Origin: Streptosporangiaceae bacterium
GTDB taxonomy: Bacteria > Actinomycetota > Actinomycetes > Streptosporangiales > Streptosporangiaceae
Assembly (NCBI GenBank): GCA_030042885.1
Contig: JASHYW010000156.1
Location: 1 to 5,771 of the forward strand
Direction: 5' to 3'
DNA length: 5,771 nt
The notes beneath the pieces were generated by a model that was not told where the DNA came from, ran no database searches, and was given only the letters and a program-made list of their open reading frames with translations. This document shows positions 1-5,701 of the stretch, piece by piece (position 1 is the first letter of the stretch; the number at the start of each line of letters is the position of its first letter). The position numbers and the translations under genes were made by a program.

Positions 1-57
1 CGAAGATGGTACCAGCCACGTGGCCACCGATTCCAGCAGCCTGCTAAGACTGCGGTG

Positions 58-1527
58 TCATCCGGAGAACCAGTGCGCGGGCGCCGGGCTGGTGTTGTGG
101 TAGATGTGCTTCTTCTCCTGGTATTCGTCCAGACCGGAAGGACCGAGCTCGCGGCCGATGCCCGACTTGCCGAAACCGCCCCACTCCGCCTGCGGCAAGT
201 AGGGGTGGTAGTCGTTGATCCAGACCGTGCCGTGGCGCAGTGCGCCTGCGACCCGCTCGGCCCGGCCCGCCTCGGATGTCCAGACCGCGCCGGCCAGGCC
301 GTACCCGGTATCGTTGCCGAGCCGGATCGCCTCCTCCTCGGTGCGGAACCGCTCGACCGTCACCACCGGCCCGAACACCTCGTCCTGCACGACCGCCATG
401 TCCCGGTGGCATCCGGCGAACACCGTCGGCCGCAGGAAGAAGCCGCGGGCCAGCGCGGGCTCGGGCGGCCGCTGACCGCCGGCCAGCAGTTCCGCGCCCG
501 CGGCCAGCCCGAGCGAGATGTATCGCTCCACCTTCGCCCGGTGCGCCTCGGAGATCAGCGGGCCGCATTCGGTGTCCGGGTCCAGGCCGCTGCCCAGCCG
601 GATCCGGTCCGCGCGGGCGGCCAGCTCGGCGACGAAGCTGTCGTGGATGCTGTCCTGCACGATCAGCCGGGCGCCGGCCGAGCACACCTGCCCTGAGTGC
701 AGGAACGCCGCGGTCAGCGCGTTGTCCACCACGGTGTCGAAGTCGGTGTCGGCGAAGATGATGTTCGGGTTCTTGCCGCCGAGCTCGAGCGCGACCCGCC
801 GCACCCCGCGGGCCGCCGCGGCCATGATCTTCTCGCCGGTCGCGAGCCCGCCGGTGAATGAGATCAGGTCGACGCCTGGGTGCGCCACCAGCGCCTGGCC
901 CACCGTCCCGCCCGCGCCGAGCAACAGGTTCACCACACCAGGCGGGACGCCGGCCTCCTCGAACAGCATGACCAGCGCCACCGTGGACAGCGGGGTCAGC
1001 TCGCTGGGCTTGGCCACCGTCGTGTTGCCCGCCGCCAGCGCGGGCGCGAGCTTCCACGAGATCTGCAGTAGCGGGTAGTTCCACGGCGCGATGAGCGCGC
1101 AGACGCCCACCGGCTCATGCGTGATCCGGCTGACCACGCCGGGCCGACCCGGATCGACCACCCGTCCCGCATGCGAGGCCGCGATCCCCGCGTAGTAGCG
1201 GAACACGGCCGTCGTGTCGTCCACGTCGGCGCGGGCTTCGTTCAGCGTCTTGCCGGTGTCGAGGCTCTCGGTGTGCGCCAGCTGCTCGCGGTCCCGCTGC
1301 AGCAGGTCAGCGATCTTGCCCAGCAGCGCGGTGCGCTCAGTGATAGTCGACCGCCGCCACGGGCCCTCATCGAAGGCCTCACGGGCCGCGGCCACGGCCG
1401 CGTCGACGTCAGCCGGCGCGGCCTCGGCCAGGGTCTCCAATGGGGTTGCGTCGAACGGGTTGACGGTCTGTGACGTGCCGCCGTCCTCGGCCGGGACCCA
1501 TTTTCCAGCTAGGTAGAGATTCTTCAT
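58..1527 (-). CDS. gbsA: Aldehyde dehydrogenase, glycine betaine aldehyde dehydrogenase type
   Basis: This 489-residue cytoplasmic protein should oxidise an aldehyde to its acid with NAD(P)+, most likely betaine aldehyde to the osmoprotectant glycine betaine. The full aldehyde dehydrogenase fold is present. PWN holds Asn150, which helps form the oxyanion hole; KPSE holds the cofactor-binding Lys173; FTGG is at 224-227; ELGGKNPN holds the general base Glu248; GQVCS holds the catalytic Cys282; EVFGPV starts at Glu383; WIND is at 436-439; GGFGKSGIGRELG lies near 450-462. Length is normal for the family. FTGG instead of the commoner FTGS, the WNYPLLQISWK segment and a C-terminus ending in WFS plus one residue recall Bacillus GbsA. 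The ATG start at 1527 has a GGGAG ribosome site at 1534-1538, six bases upstream. The lipoprotein gene precedes it on the same strand with a 64-base gap that contains its own promoter candidate. The family is certain; the substrate is inferred, and other aminoaldehydes are possible. A choline-oxidising partner, if there is one, would lie outside the window. Confidence 0.95.
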   Translation of the reverse strand: MKNLYLAGKWVPAEDGGTSQTVNPFDATPLETLAEAAPADVDAAVAAAREAFDEGPWRRSTITERTALLGKIADLLQRDREQLAHTESLDTGKTLNEARADVDDTTAVFRYYAGIAASHAGRVVDPGRPGVVSRITHEPVGVCALIAPWNYPLLQISWKLAPALAAGNTTVAKPSELTPLSTVALVMLFEEAGVPPGVVNLLLGAGGTVGQALVAHPGVDLISFTGGLATGEKIMAAAARGVRRVALELGGKNPNIIFADTDFDTVVDNALTAAFLHSGQVCSAGARLIVQDSIHDSFVAELAARADRIRLGSGLDPDTECGPLISEAHRAKVERYISLGLAAGAELLAGGQRPPEPALARGFFLRPTVFAGCHRDMAVVQDEVFGPVVTVERFRTEEEAIRLGNDTGYGLAGAVWTSEAGRAERVAGALRHGTVWINDYHPYLPQAEWGGFGKSGIGRELGPSGLDEYQEKKHIYHNTSPAPAHWFSG

Positions 1528-1565
1528 GGCCTGCTCCCGTGGGGTCCGTTACCGCCGACGTCGCC

Positions 1566-1595
1566 ACTATAGACAGGCCCGGTCCCCGCGGTCAG
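1566..1595 (-). promoter_or_regulatory. Sigma70-like promoter for the aldehyde dehydrogenase gene
   Basis: Read on the minus strand, CTGACC (1595-1590) is followed after 18 bases by TATAGT (1571-1566). These match four of six and five of six bases of the vegetative consensus. Transcription would begin near 1559, leaving a leader of about 30 bases that contains the GGGAG ribosome site. The -35 element overlaps the TGA stop of the upstream lipoprotein gene. This is a consensus match by eye; no transcript data support it. Confidence 0.5.
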
Positions 1596-2200
1596 GTGGT
1601 TGTGGTGCCGCTCCCGGTGCTGCCGCTGCCGCCGCCGGTGCTGCCGCTGCCGCCAAAGCCGCCGCTGCCGCCAAAGCCACCGCTGCCGCCCGGCGTGAAC
1701 GGCAGGTCGGACTTGCAGGCGTTGAACGCCGCCTGGTCGGCCGGGTTGGACTGCAGCTCACCGAACAGGCTCCTGAAGCCGCCGCCCGAGGCTGACGGGC
1801 TGGGGAGAGTCACGCCGTGCGCGGCCAGGCAGCTCTCGAACTTGCTGAACGCCGCGCTGAACCCGCCCGATCCTGCGAAGCCGCCGGCCGGGCGCAACGA
1901 TGCGCAGGCCTTACGGGCATTGGCGATCGTGCTGCTGCTCGGGGTACTCCCGCTCGAGCCGCCGCCGCCGAAGCCCGTCACGCCGTGCTCGCGCAGGCAG
2001 TTGAAGTAGGCGCTCGCGCTGCCCGAACCCGACGAGCCCGACGAACTGCCGGGCGAGCTGCCTGCAGCTGGCGAGGCCGATGCGGCGCCGCCGCACGCCG
2101 CCACCGCTAGCAGCAGGGCGGGAACTGCTGCCCCCACCACCAGGGTCCGTCCGAGGCGGCTCTTCAGCGGGCCGCCCAGGTAACGGTGAATGCTGGGCAA
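1592..2200 (-). CDS. Secreted lipoprotein with duplicated CLxxHGV / AC cysteine motif
   Basis: This is a 202-residue protein when read from the TTG at 2200. A basic N-terminus and a hydrophobic stretch (about residues 19-34) lead to the lipobox VAAC, whose Cys36 would be lipidated, so the protein should sit on the outer face of the membrane. A Ser/Gly/Ala-rich linker follows. Two related segments come next: FNCLREHGV (Cys68) with a partner ACASL (Cys99), and FESCLAAHGV (Cys124) with a partner ACKSDLP (Cys162). The last 35 or so residues are Gly/Ser/Thr-rich with GGFGGS repeats and end in four Thr. Secreted actinobacterial proteins of unknown function with this C-x-x-x-HGV plus AC-x-x-L pattern are familiar to me, but I know of no assigned role. 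Two disulfides, one per repeat, are an inference. Third codon positions are strongly G/C, so the gene looks real. A start at an upstream in-frame TTG (2236) would add 12 residues but lacks an obvious ribosome site. It is divergent from glnE and lies upstream of the aldehyde dehydrogenase; no functional link is evident. Confidence 0.85.
   Translation of the reverse strand: MPSIHRYLGGPLKSRLGRTLVVGAAVPALLLAVAACGGAASASPAAGSSPGSSSGSSGSGSASAYFNCLREHGVTGFGGGGSSGSTPSSSTIANARKACASLRPAGGFAGSGGFSAAFSKFESCLAAHGVTLPSPSASGGGFRSLFGELQSNPADQAAFNACKSDLPFTPGGSGGFGGSGGFGGSGSTGGGSGSTGSGTTTT
1616..1690. repeat. Short tandem repeats encoding the Gly/Ser tail of the lipoprotein
   Basis: Two kinds of tandem unit lie side by side. 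A 21-base unit begins at 1616 and recurs at 1637, the second copy being 18 bases long (GGTGCTGCCGCTGCCGCC on the plus strand). An 18-base unit occupies 1646-1663 and 1664-1681, with a half copy at 1682-1690 (GCTGCCGCCAAAGCCGCC, one base differing in copy two). On the minus strand they encode GGSGSTG and GGFGGS units in frame. Unit lengths are multiples of three, so copy-number change would lengthen or shorten the tail without breaking the frame. Confidence 0.8.
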
Positions 2201-2206
2201 GAGTGT

Positions 2207-2212
2207 CTCCTC
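2207..2212 (-). promoter_or_regulatory. Ribosome binding site GAGGAG that decides the lipoprotein start
   Basis: On the minus strand GAGGAG is followed by six bases and then TTG at 2200-2198. This strong match and ideal spacing favour the TTG at 2200 over the in-frame TTG at 2236. The resulting protein has a compact signal peptide that starts MPSIHRYL. Confidence 0.7.
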
Positions 2213-2259
2213 ATATCCGTAGGGGCAGCGACGCAAGGTCCGCTGCCTCTAGCGATCCG

Positions 2260-2287
2260 AATGCTGAAATGTAGCGGGCTGAGCATT
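2260..2287 (-). promoter_or_regulatory. Candidate lipoprotein promoter -10 inside a small dyad
   Basis: On the minus strand TACATT (2273-2268) matches four of six bases of the -10 consensus and would start transcription near 2261, giving a leader of about 60 bases. The sequence at the matching -35 distance (CATTTT, 2296-2291) is poor. The hexamer lies within an inverted repeat, AATGCT (2260-2265) and AGCATT (2282-2287), separated by 16 bases, which could be an operator or chance. The surrounding 2261-2305 is clearly richer in A and T than the rest of the window, which suits a promoter region. The evidence is weak. Confidence 0.25.
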
Positions 2288-2397
2288 AGAAAAATGTCTG
2301 AATTTCCCGCCCGTTGGCTCCAGGTGATCCTTGCGGCCAGCCACGCCAAGCGTCCGCCTCAGCGGCCCTAGGGTTCCACGGGGCTCAGCGGGCCGGT

Positions 2398-2403
2398 TAC
2401 CTT
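2398..2403 (+). promoter_or_regulatory. Candidate -10 element for a leaderless glnE transcript
   Basis: TACCTT fits the minimal actinobacterial -10 pattern TANNNT and ends seven bases before the glnE GTG at 2411. Transcription could therefore start at or next to the first base of the start codon. There is no recognisable ribosome site between this element and the GTG, which fits a leaderless message. The -35 region is unconvincing (TTCCAC at 2374-2379), so this is a suggestion only. Confidence 0.3.
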
Positions 2404-2410
2404 TGCTGGC

Positions 2411-5400
2411 GTGAGCAGTTCGCGGACCACGCTGGCGGGGCAGCTGGCCCGGATGGGTTTCGCGGACGCCGCCCGGGCTGAACGCCTGCTGCTGACCGAT
2501 CTCGGCGGCACTGATCTTGCCGGCTCGGAGGACGGGCTGCAGGCCGAGACGGTGCTGACCGCGCTGGCCGCGGCGGCGGACCCCGACCTGGCCCTGACCG
2601 GGCTGGCCAGAGTGTTCGAGGCCACGGCTGAGCCGCTGGCCCTGCGCCAGGCACTGCGCGACGAACCGGAATTCCGCGACCGGCTCACCGTCGTGCTGGG
2701 CGTCAGCGCCGGGCTGGCCGATCACCTGACCCGGCATCCCGAGGACTGCCAGGTGCTACGGGGGGCCGTCAGCCGTCCCGGTCCGGGGGAGCTGCACGAG
2801 GAGATGCTGCGGGCGGTCGGCGCGAACCCGCGCCTGGCCGAGCCGGTCGCAGGCCAGGAACCGGCGGGCGGCCGGACCCGGGAGTCCATGGACGTTTTGG
2901 GGTCCACAGCCGCGCTGGCCGCGGCCTACCGGCGCCGGCTGCTGCACCTCGCGGCGCGGGACCTGACCGGGGTCGCGACCGTGGACGAGGTGGGCGAGGA
3001 GCTGGCCGACATCGCGGCGGCGGTTCTCGAGGCAGCCCTGGCCGTGGCGCGGTCCGAGCTGCCCCCGGGGTCCGTGCCATGCCGTCTCGCAGTGATGGCC
3101 ATGGGTAAGTGCGGCGCTCGCGAGCTGAACTACGCCAGTGATGTGGACGTGATCTTCGTCGCGGAACCGGTCAGGGACGGGGACGAGACGGCGGCGCTGG
3201 CCACCGCCAGCCGCCTGGCCGCGGGCATGATCGGCGTCTGCGCCCGGTCCACCCCCGAGGGCAGCATCTTCCCCGTCGACCCGAACCTCCGCCCCGAAGG
3301 CCGCCACGGCCCGCTGGTCCGTACCCTGGCCAGCCACCGGGCTTATTACGAGCGCTGGGCGAAGACCTGGGAGTTCCAGGCGCTGCTCAAGGCCAGACCG
3401 GTGGCGGGCGACATGGCGCTCGGCCAGGCGTACGCCGATACGTTCGCCCCGCTGGTCTGGCAGGCAGCGCGCCGCGAACACTTCGTCGAGGACACCCAGG
3501 CCATGCGCCGCCGGGTGGAGCAGTCCCTGCCGGCCAAGCGGGCCGGGCGCGAGCTCAAGCTCGGCCCCGGCGGGCTGCGGGACATCGAGTTCGCCGTCCA
3601 GTTGCTGCAGCTCGTGCACGGCCGCACCGACGAGGCGCTGCGCTCGCCCGCGACGCTGCCCGCTCTGGCCGCGCTGGCGGCCGGTGGGTACGTCGGCCGC
3701 GACGACGCGGACGAACTGGCCGCCGCCTACCGGTTCCTGCGCCGCACCGAGCACCTGCTGCAACTGCACCGGCTGCGCCGGACCCATACCCTGCCCGAGG
3801 ATCCCGCTGTACTCCGCAGGCTCGGCCGGGCGATGAGGTCTTTGGACATACCGAACGGACCGTGGTACCCGCATCCGGCCGCCCTGAACCGCTCCGATCC
3901 GGCCGTCGAATTCGACGCTATGTGGCGCAGGCACGCCAGGCAGGTCCGGCGGCTGCACGAGAAGCTGTTCTACCGTCCGCTGCTGGAAGCCGTGGCCCGG
4001 CTGCCTTCGGAGGCGGCCCGGCTGACCCCGGCCGAGGCCCGGGACCGGCTCCAGGCGCTCGGCTACACCGACCCGGCGGGTGCGCTACGTCACATCGACG
4101 CCCTGACCTCGGGCGTCTCGCGGCGCGCCGCGATTCAGCGGACGCTGCTGCCGGTCCTGCTCGGCTGGTTCGCCGACGCCGCCGAGCCCGACGCTGGCCT
4201 GCTGGCGTTCCGCCAGGTCAGCGAGGCGCTGGGGGAGAGCCCGTGGTATTTGAGGCTGCTGCGGGACGAGACCAAGGCGGCCGAGCGGATGGCGCGCGTG
4301 CTGGCCTCCAGCCGGTACGCCACCGGCCTGCTGCTGCGCGCGCCCGAAGCGGTCGCGATGTTCGGCGACGACGCCGAGCTAGTGCCGCGGAACCTGGCGG
4401 CGCTGCGCTCGGAGATGATGGCGGCGTCGCAGCGTTACGACGACGATGCGGAGGCCGCGGTGACGGCGGTGCGCTCGATCCGCCGCCGCGAGCTGCTGCG
4501 GATCTCCGCCGCCGACATGCTGGAGGTCGCTCCGGACCTCTCTGCGACCAGTGAGGCGCTGACCAGCGTGACCCGGGCGGCGGTCGAGACCGCGCTGGAC
4601 GTGGCGATGCGGAAGGTCTCCGCCGAGCTGCGCCGTTCGCTGCCCACCCGGTTCGCGGTGATCGCCATGGGCCGGTTCGGCGGTCACGAGTGCGGGTACG
4701 GCAGCGATGCCGACGTGCTGTTCGTCCATGATCCGCAGCCCGGCCAGCCCGAGCGAGATGCCTCCTACGCCGCGCACGCGGTGGCCGCCGAACTGCGTCG
4801 GTTGCTCGCGCTGCCGGTGCCCGATCCGGCCCTGGTGGTGGACGCCGACCTGCGGCCGGAAGGACGCCAGGGCCCGCTGGTGCGGACCCTGGCCGCCTAC
4901 CGGGCCTACTACCGGCGCTGGTCCGCGCCGTGGGAGGCCCAGGCCTTGCTGCGGGCCGAGCCCGTGGCCGGGGATGCCGAGCTCGGCGCCAGGTTCACCC
5001 GGGTGATCGGCGAGTTCCGTTATCCCACCGGCGGTGTCGACGCGGCGGCCGTCCGGGAGATCCGCCGCATCAAGGCGCGGGTGGAAGCCGAGCGGATCCC
5101 CCGGGGCGCGGACCGTGCTCTGCACGTCAAGCTCGGGCCAGGAGGCCTGTCCGACGTGGAGTGGACGATCCAGCTGCTGCAGCTCCAGCACGCCCACGCG
5201 GTGCCTGGCTTGCGCACCACCAGGACCGGCGAGGCGATGGCGGCGGCGGTGCAGGACGGCCTGCTGTCCGCCGAGGACGCGGCAGCGCTGATGGCCGCCT
5301 GGCAGCTGGCCGCGCGGATCAGGAACGCGATTGTGCTGGTCCGCGGCAGGACCGGCGACATGCTGCCCGCCCGGCACGGCGAGCTGACCGCGGTCGCCCG

Positions 5401-5506
5401 CCTGCTCGGCTACCCGCCCGGCGACGCCGCGCAGGTCCTCGAGCAGGACTACCGCCGCGCCGCCCGCCGCGCCCGCGCGGTCATGGAGCCTCTCTTCTAC
5501 GGCTGA
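2411..5506 (+). CDS. glnE: Bifunctional glutamine synthetase adenylyltransferase / adenylyl-removing enzyme
   Basis: This 1031-residue cytoplasmic enzyme adds AMP to a tyrosine of glutamine synthetase to switch it off in nitrogen excess, and removes it by phosphorolysis when nitrogen is short. Two homologous halves are visible. The N-terminal removase half has MGKCGARELNYASDVDV (231-247), with metal-binding Asp244 and Asp246 and a third acid Asp290 in VDPNLRPEGRHGP. Its helical part carries KLGPGGLRDIEF (383-394). The C-terminal transferase half repeats the design: MGRFGGHECGYGSDADV (753-769) with Asp766 and Asp768, then Asp811 in VDADLRPEGRQGP, then KLGPGGLSDVEW (907-918). Both active sites look intact. 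The length is that of actinobacterial GlnE, somewhat longer than the enterobacterial enzyme. The GTG start is chosen because LARMGFADAARAERLL (residues 12-27) resembles the conserved actinobacterial N-terminus; the internal ATG at residue 15 would cut into it. No glutamine synthetase gene adjoins it here, and I see no convincing GlnR box upstream. The identification is secure. Confidence 0.98.
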   Translation: MSSSRTTLAGQLARMGFADAARAERLLLTDLGGTDLAGSEDGLQAETVLTALAAAADPDLALTGLARVFEATAEPLALRQALRDEPEFRDRLTVVLGVSAGLADHLTRHPEDCQVLRGAVSRPGPGELHEEMLRAVGANPRLAEPVAGQEPAGGRTRESMDVLGSTAALAAAYRRRLLHLAARDLTGVATVDEVGEELADIAAAVLEAALAVARSELPPGSVPCRLAVMAMGKCGARELNYASDVDVIFVAEPVRDGDETAALATASRLAAGMIGVCARSTPEGSIFPVDPNLRPEGRHGPLVRTLASHRAYYERWAKTWEFQALLKARPVAGDMALGQAYADTFAPLVWQAARREHFVEDTQAMRRRVEQSLPAKRAGRELKLGPGGLRDIEFAVQLLQLVHGRTDEALRSPATLPALAALAAGGYVGRDDADELAAAYRFLRRTEHLLQLHRLRRTHTLPEDPAVLRRLGRAMRSLDIPNGPWYPHPAALNRSDPAVEFDAMWRRHARQVRRLHEKLFYRPLLEAVARLPSEAARLTPAEARDRLQALGYTDPAGALRHIDALTSGVSRRAAIQRTLLPVLLGWFADAAEPDAGLLAFRQVSEALGESPWYLRLLRDETKAAERMARVLASSRYATGLLLRAPEAVAMFGDDAELVPRNLAALRSEMMAASQRYDDDAEAAVTAVRSIRRRELLRISAADMLEVAPDLSATSEALTSVTRAAVETALDVAMRKVSAELRRSLPTRFAVIAMGRFGGHECGYGSDADVLFVHDPQPGQPERDASYAAHAVAAELRRLLALPVPDPALVVDADLRPEGRQGPLVRTLAAYRAYYRRWSAPWEAQALLRAEPVAGDAELGARFTRVIGEFRYPTGGVDAAAVREIRRIKARVEAERIPRGADRALHVKLGPGGLSDVEWTIQLLQLQHAHAVPGLRTTRTGEAMAAAVQDGLLSAEDAAALMAAWQLAARIRNAIVLVRGRTGDMLPARHGELTAVARLLGYPPGDAAQVLEQDYRRAARRARAVMEPLFYG

Positions 5507-5508
5507 GG

Positions 5509-5610
5509 CTATGGGAGGCTCTCGATCATCTGGATGATCACCTCGCGCCGGAAGCCGTGGCGCCGCGCGAACTCGATGAGATCGCGCGTCCGGGCCCCGA
5601 CCAGGCTCAC
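5509..5610 (-). pseudogene. Probable 3' remnant of an unidentified minus-strand gene (or a 33-residue small protein)
   Basis: A minus-strand reading ends at a TAG (5511-5509), two bases from the glnE stop. From a possible GTG at 5610 it gives 33 residues, including RDLIEFARRHGF and REVIIQMIESLP. Thirty-one of 33 codons end in G or C while second positions are much poorer in G/C, the signature of real coding sequence in this genome. The overlapping plus-strand frame has only about 20 of 29 such codons over 5512-5598. There is no good ribosome site before the GTG, and the same frame continues open but featureless to the window edge. I favour the tail of a truncated gene. The LIE-ARR-G-EVI-ESLP pattern faintly recalls small actinobacterial DUF2795 proteins, but the match is too short to name it. 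A genuine small protein is the alternative. Confidence 0.4.
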
Positions 5611-5688
5611 CTGACCCGGGAATGCCGCGCGCTGGCCGGCCTGACCCCGGCGGCTCTGGCCAGGCAGCGAGCCCTGGGCTGGGATTAG
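5599..5688 (+). pseudogene. C-terminal remnant of an AraC-family transcription regulator
   Basis: The plus-strand frame reads DQAHLTRECRALAGLTP followed by AALARQ and a short tail to a TAG at 5686-5688. This matches the last helix-turn-helix of AraC/XylS regulators, where a conserved G-[FY]-x-D-Q-x-H-L precedes R-x-[FC]-x-x-x-x-G-x-TP. The usual Gly-aromatic residues just before DQAHL are replaced by RPGP, and no sensor domain or complete first helix-turn-helix precedes them, so only about the last 29 residues remain. The frame stays open leftwards into glnE, and EALDHLDDHL (from codon 5515) loosely resembles the start of an AraC DNA-binding domain, so the remnant could be longer. However, codon use there favours the opposite strand. 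Its stop overlaps the stop of the right-hand minus-strand gene by four bases, as expected of an original tail-to-tail pair. Confidence 0.5.
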
Positions 5689-5701
5689 CCCATGTGCTGC
5701 C
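5663..5701. terminator. Inverted repeat across a convergent gene junction, possible two-way terminator
   Basis: TGGGCT (5675-5680) and AGCCCA (5687-5692) can pair around a six-base loop. Outside them GGCAGC (5663-5668) and GCTGCC (5696-5701) can pair as well, separated by a six-by-three internal loop. The structure straddles the overlapping stops at 5685-5688 and could fold in RNA from either strand. There is no run of T on either side, so any termination would be of the U-tract-poor kind found in actinomycetes. The position is the best argument for function. Confidence 0.45.

Noticed and set aside
1..57. Possible gene ends on either strand left of the dehydrogenase
   Set aside because: The stretch is too short. 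Frames on both strands are open at the window edge, but none shows a recognisable motif.
1616..1690. Tandem units as a possible CRISPR-like or regulatory repeat array
   Set aside because: The units have no spacers and are in frame with the lipoprotein, encoding its Gly/Ser tail.
1470..2009. Plus-strand proline-rich open frame across the lipoprotein gene
   Set aside because: Its proline-leucine repeats are the antisense of the GGS-coding repeats, and the minus-strand reading has a signal peptide, lipobox and a good ribosome site.
2201..2410. GlnR binding box upstream of glnE
   Set aside because: I looked for the GTnAC-n6-GnAAC pattern and found no convincing pair of half-sites with the right spacing.
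2756..3958. Long antisense open frame inside glnE
   Set aside because: It lies opposite a clearly conserved gene and is the usual mirror effect of high third-position G/C. It shows no recognisable domain.
5524..5539. GATCATC-TG-GATGATC inverted repeat shortly after the glnE stop, as a terminator or operator
   Set aside because: The stem is short and AT-rich with a two- to four-base loop and no T run, and it is explained by repeated ATC/ATG codons in the minus-strand remnant.
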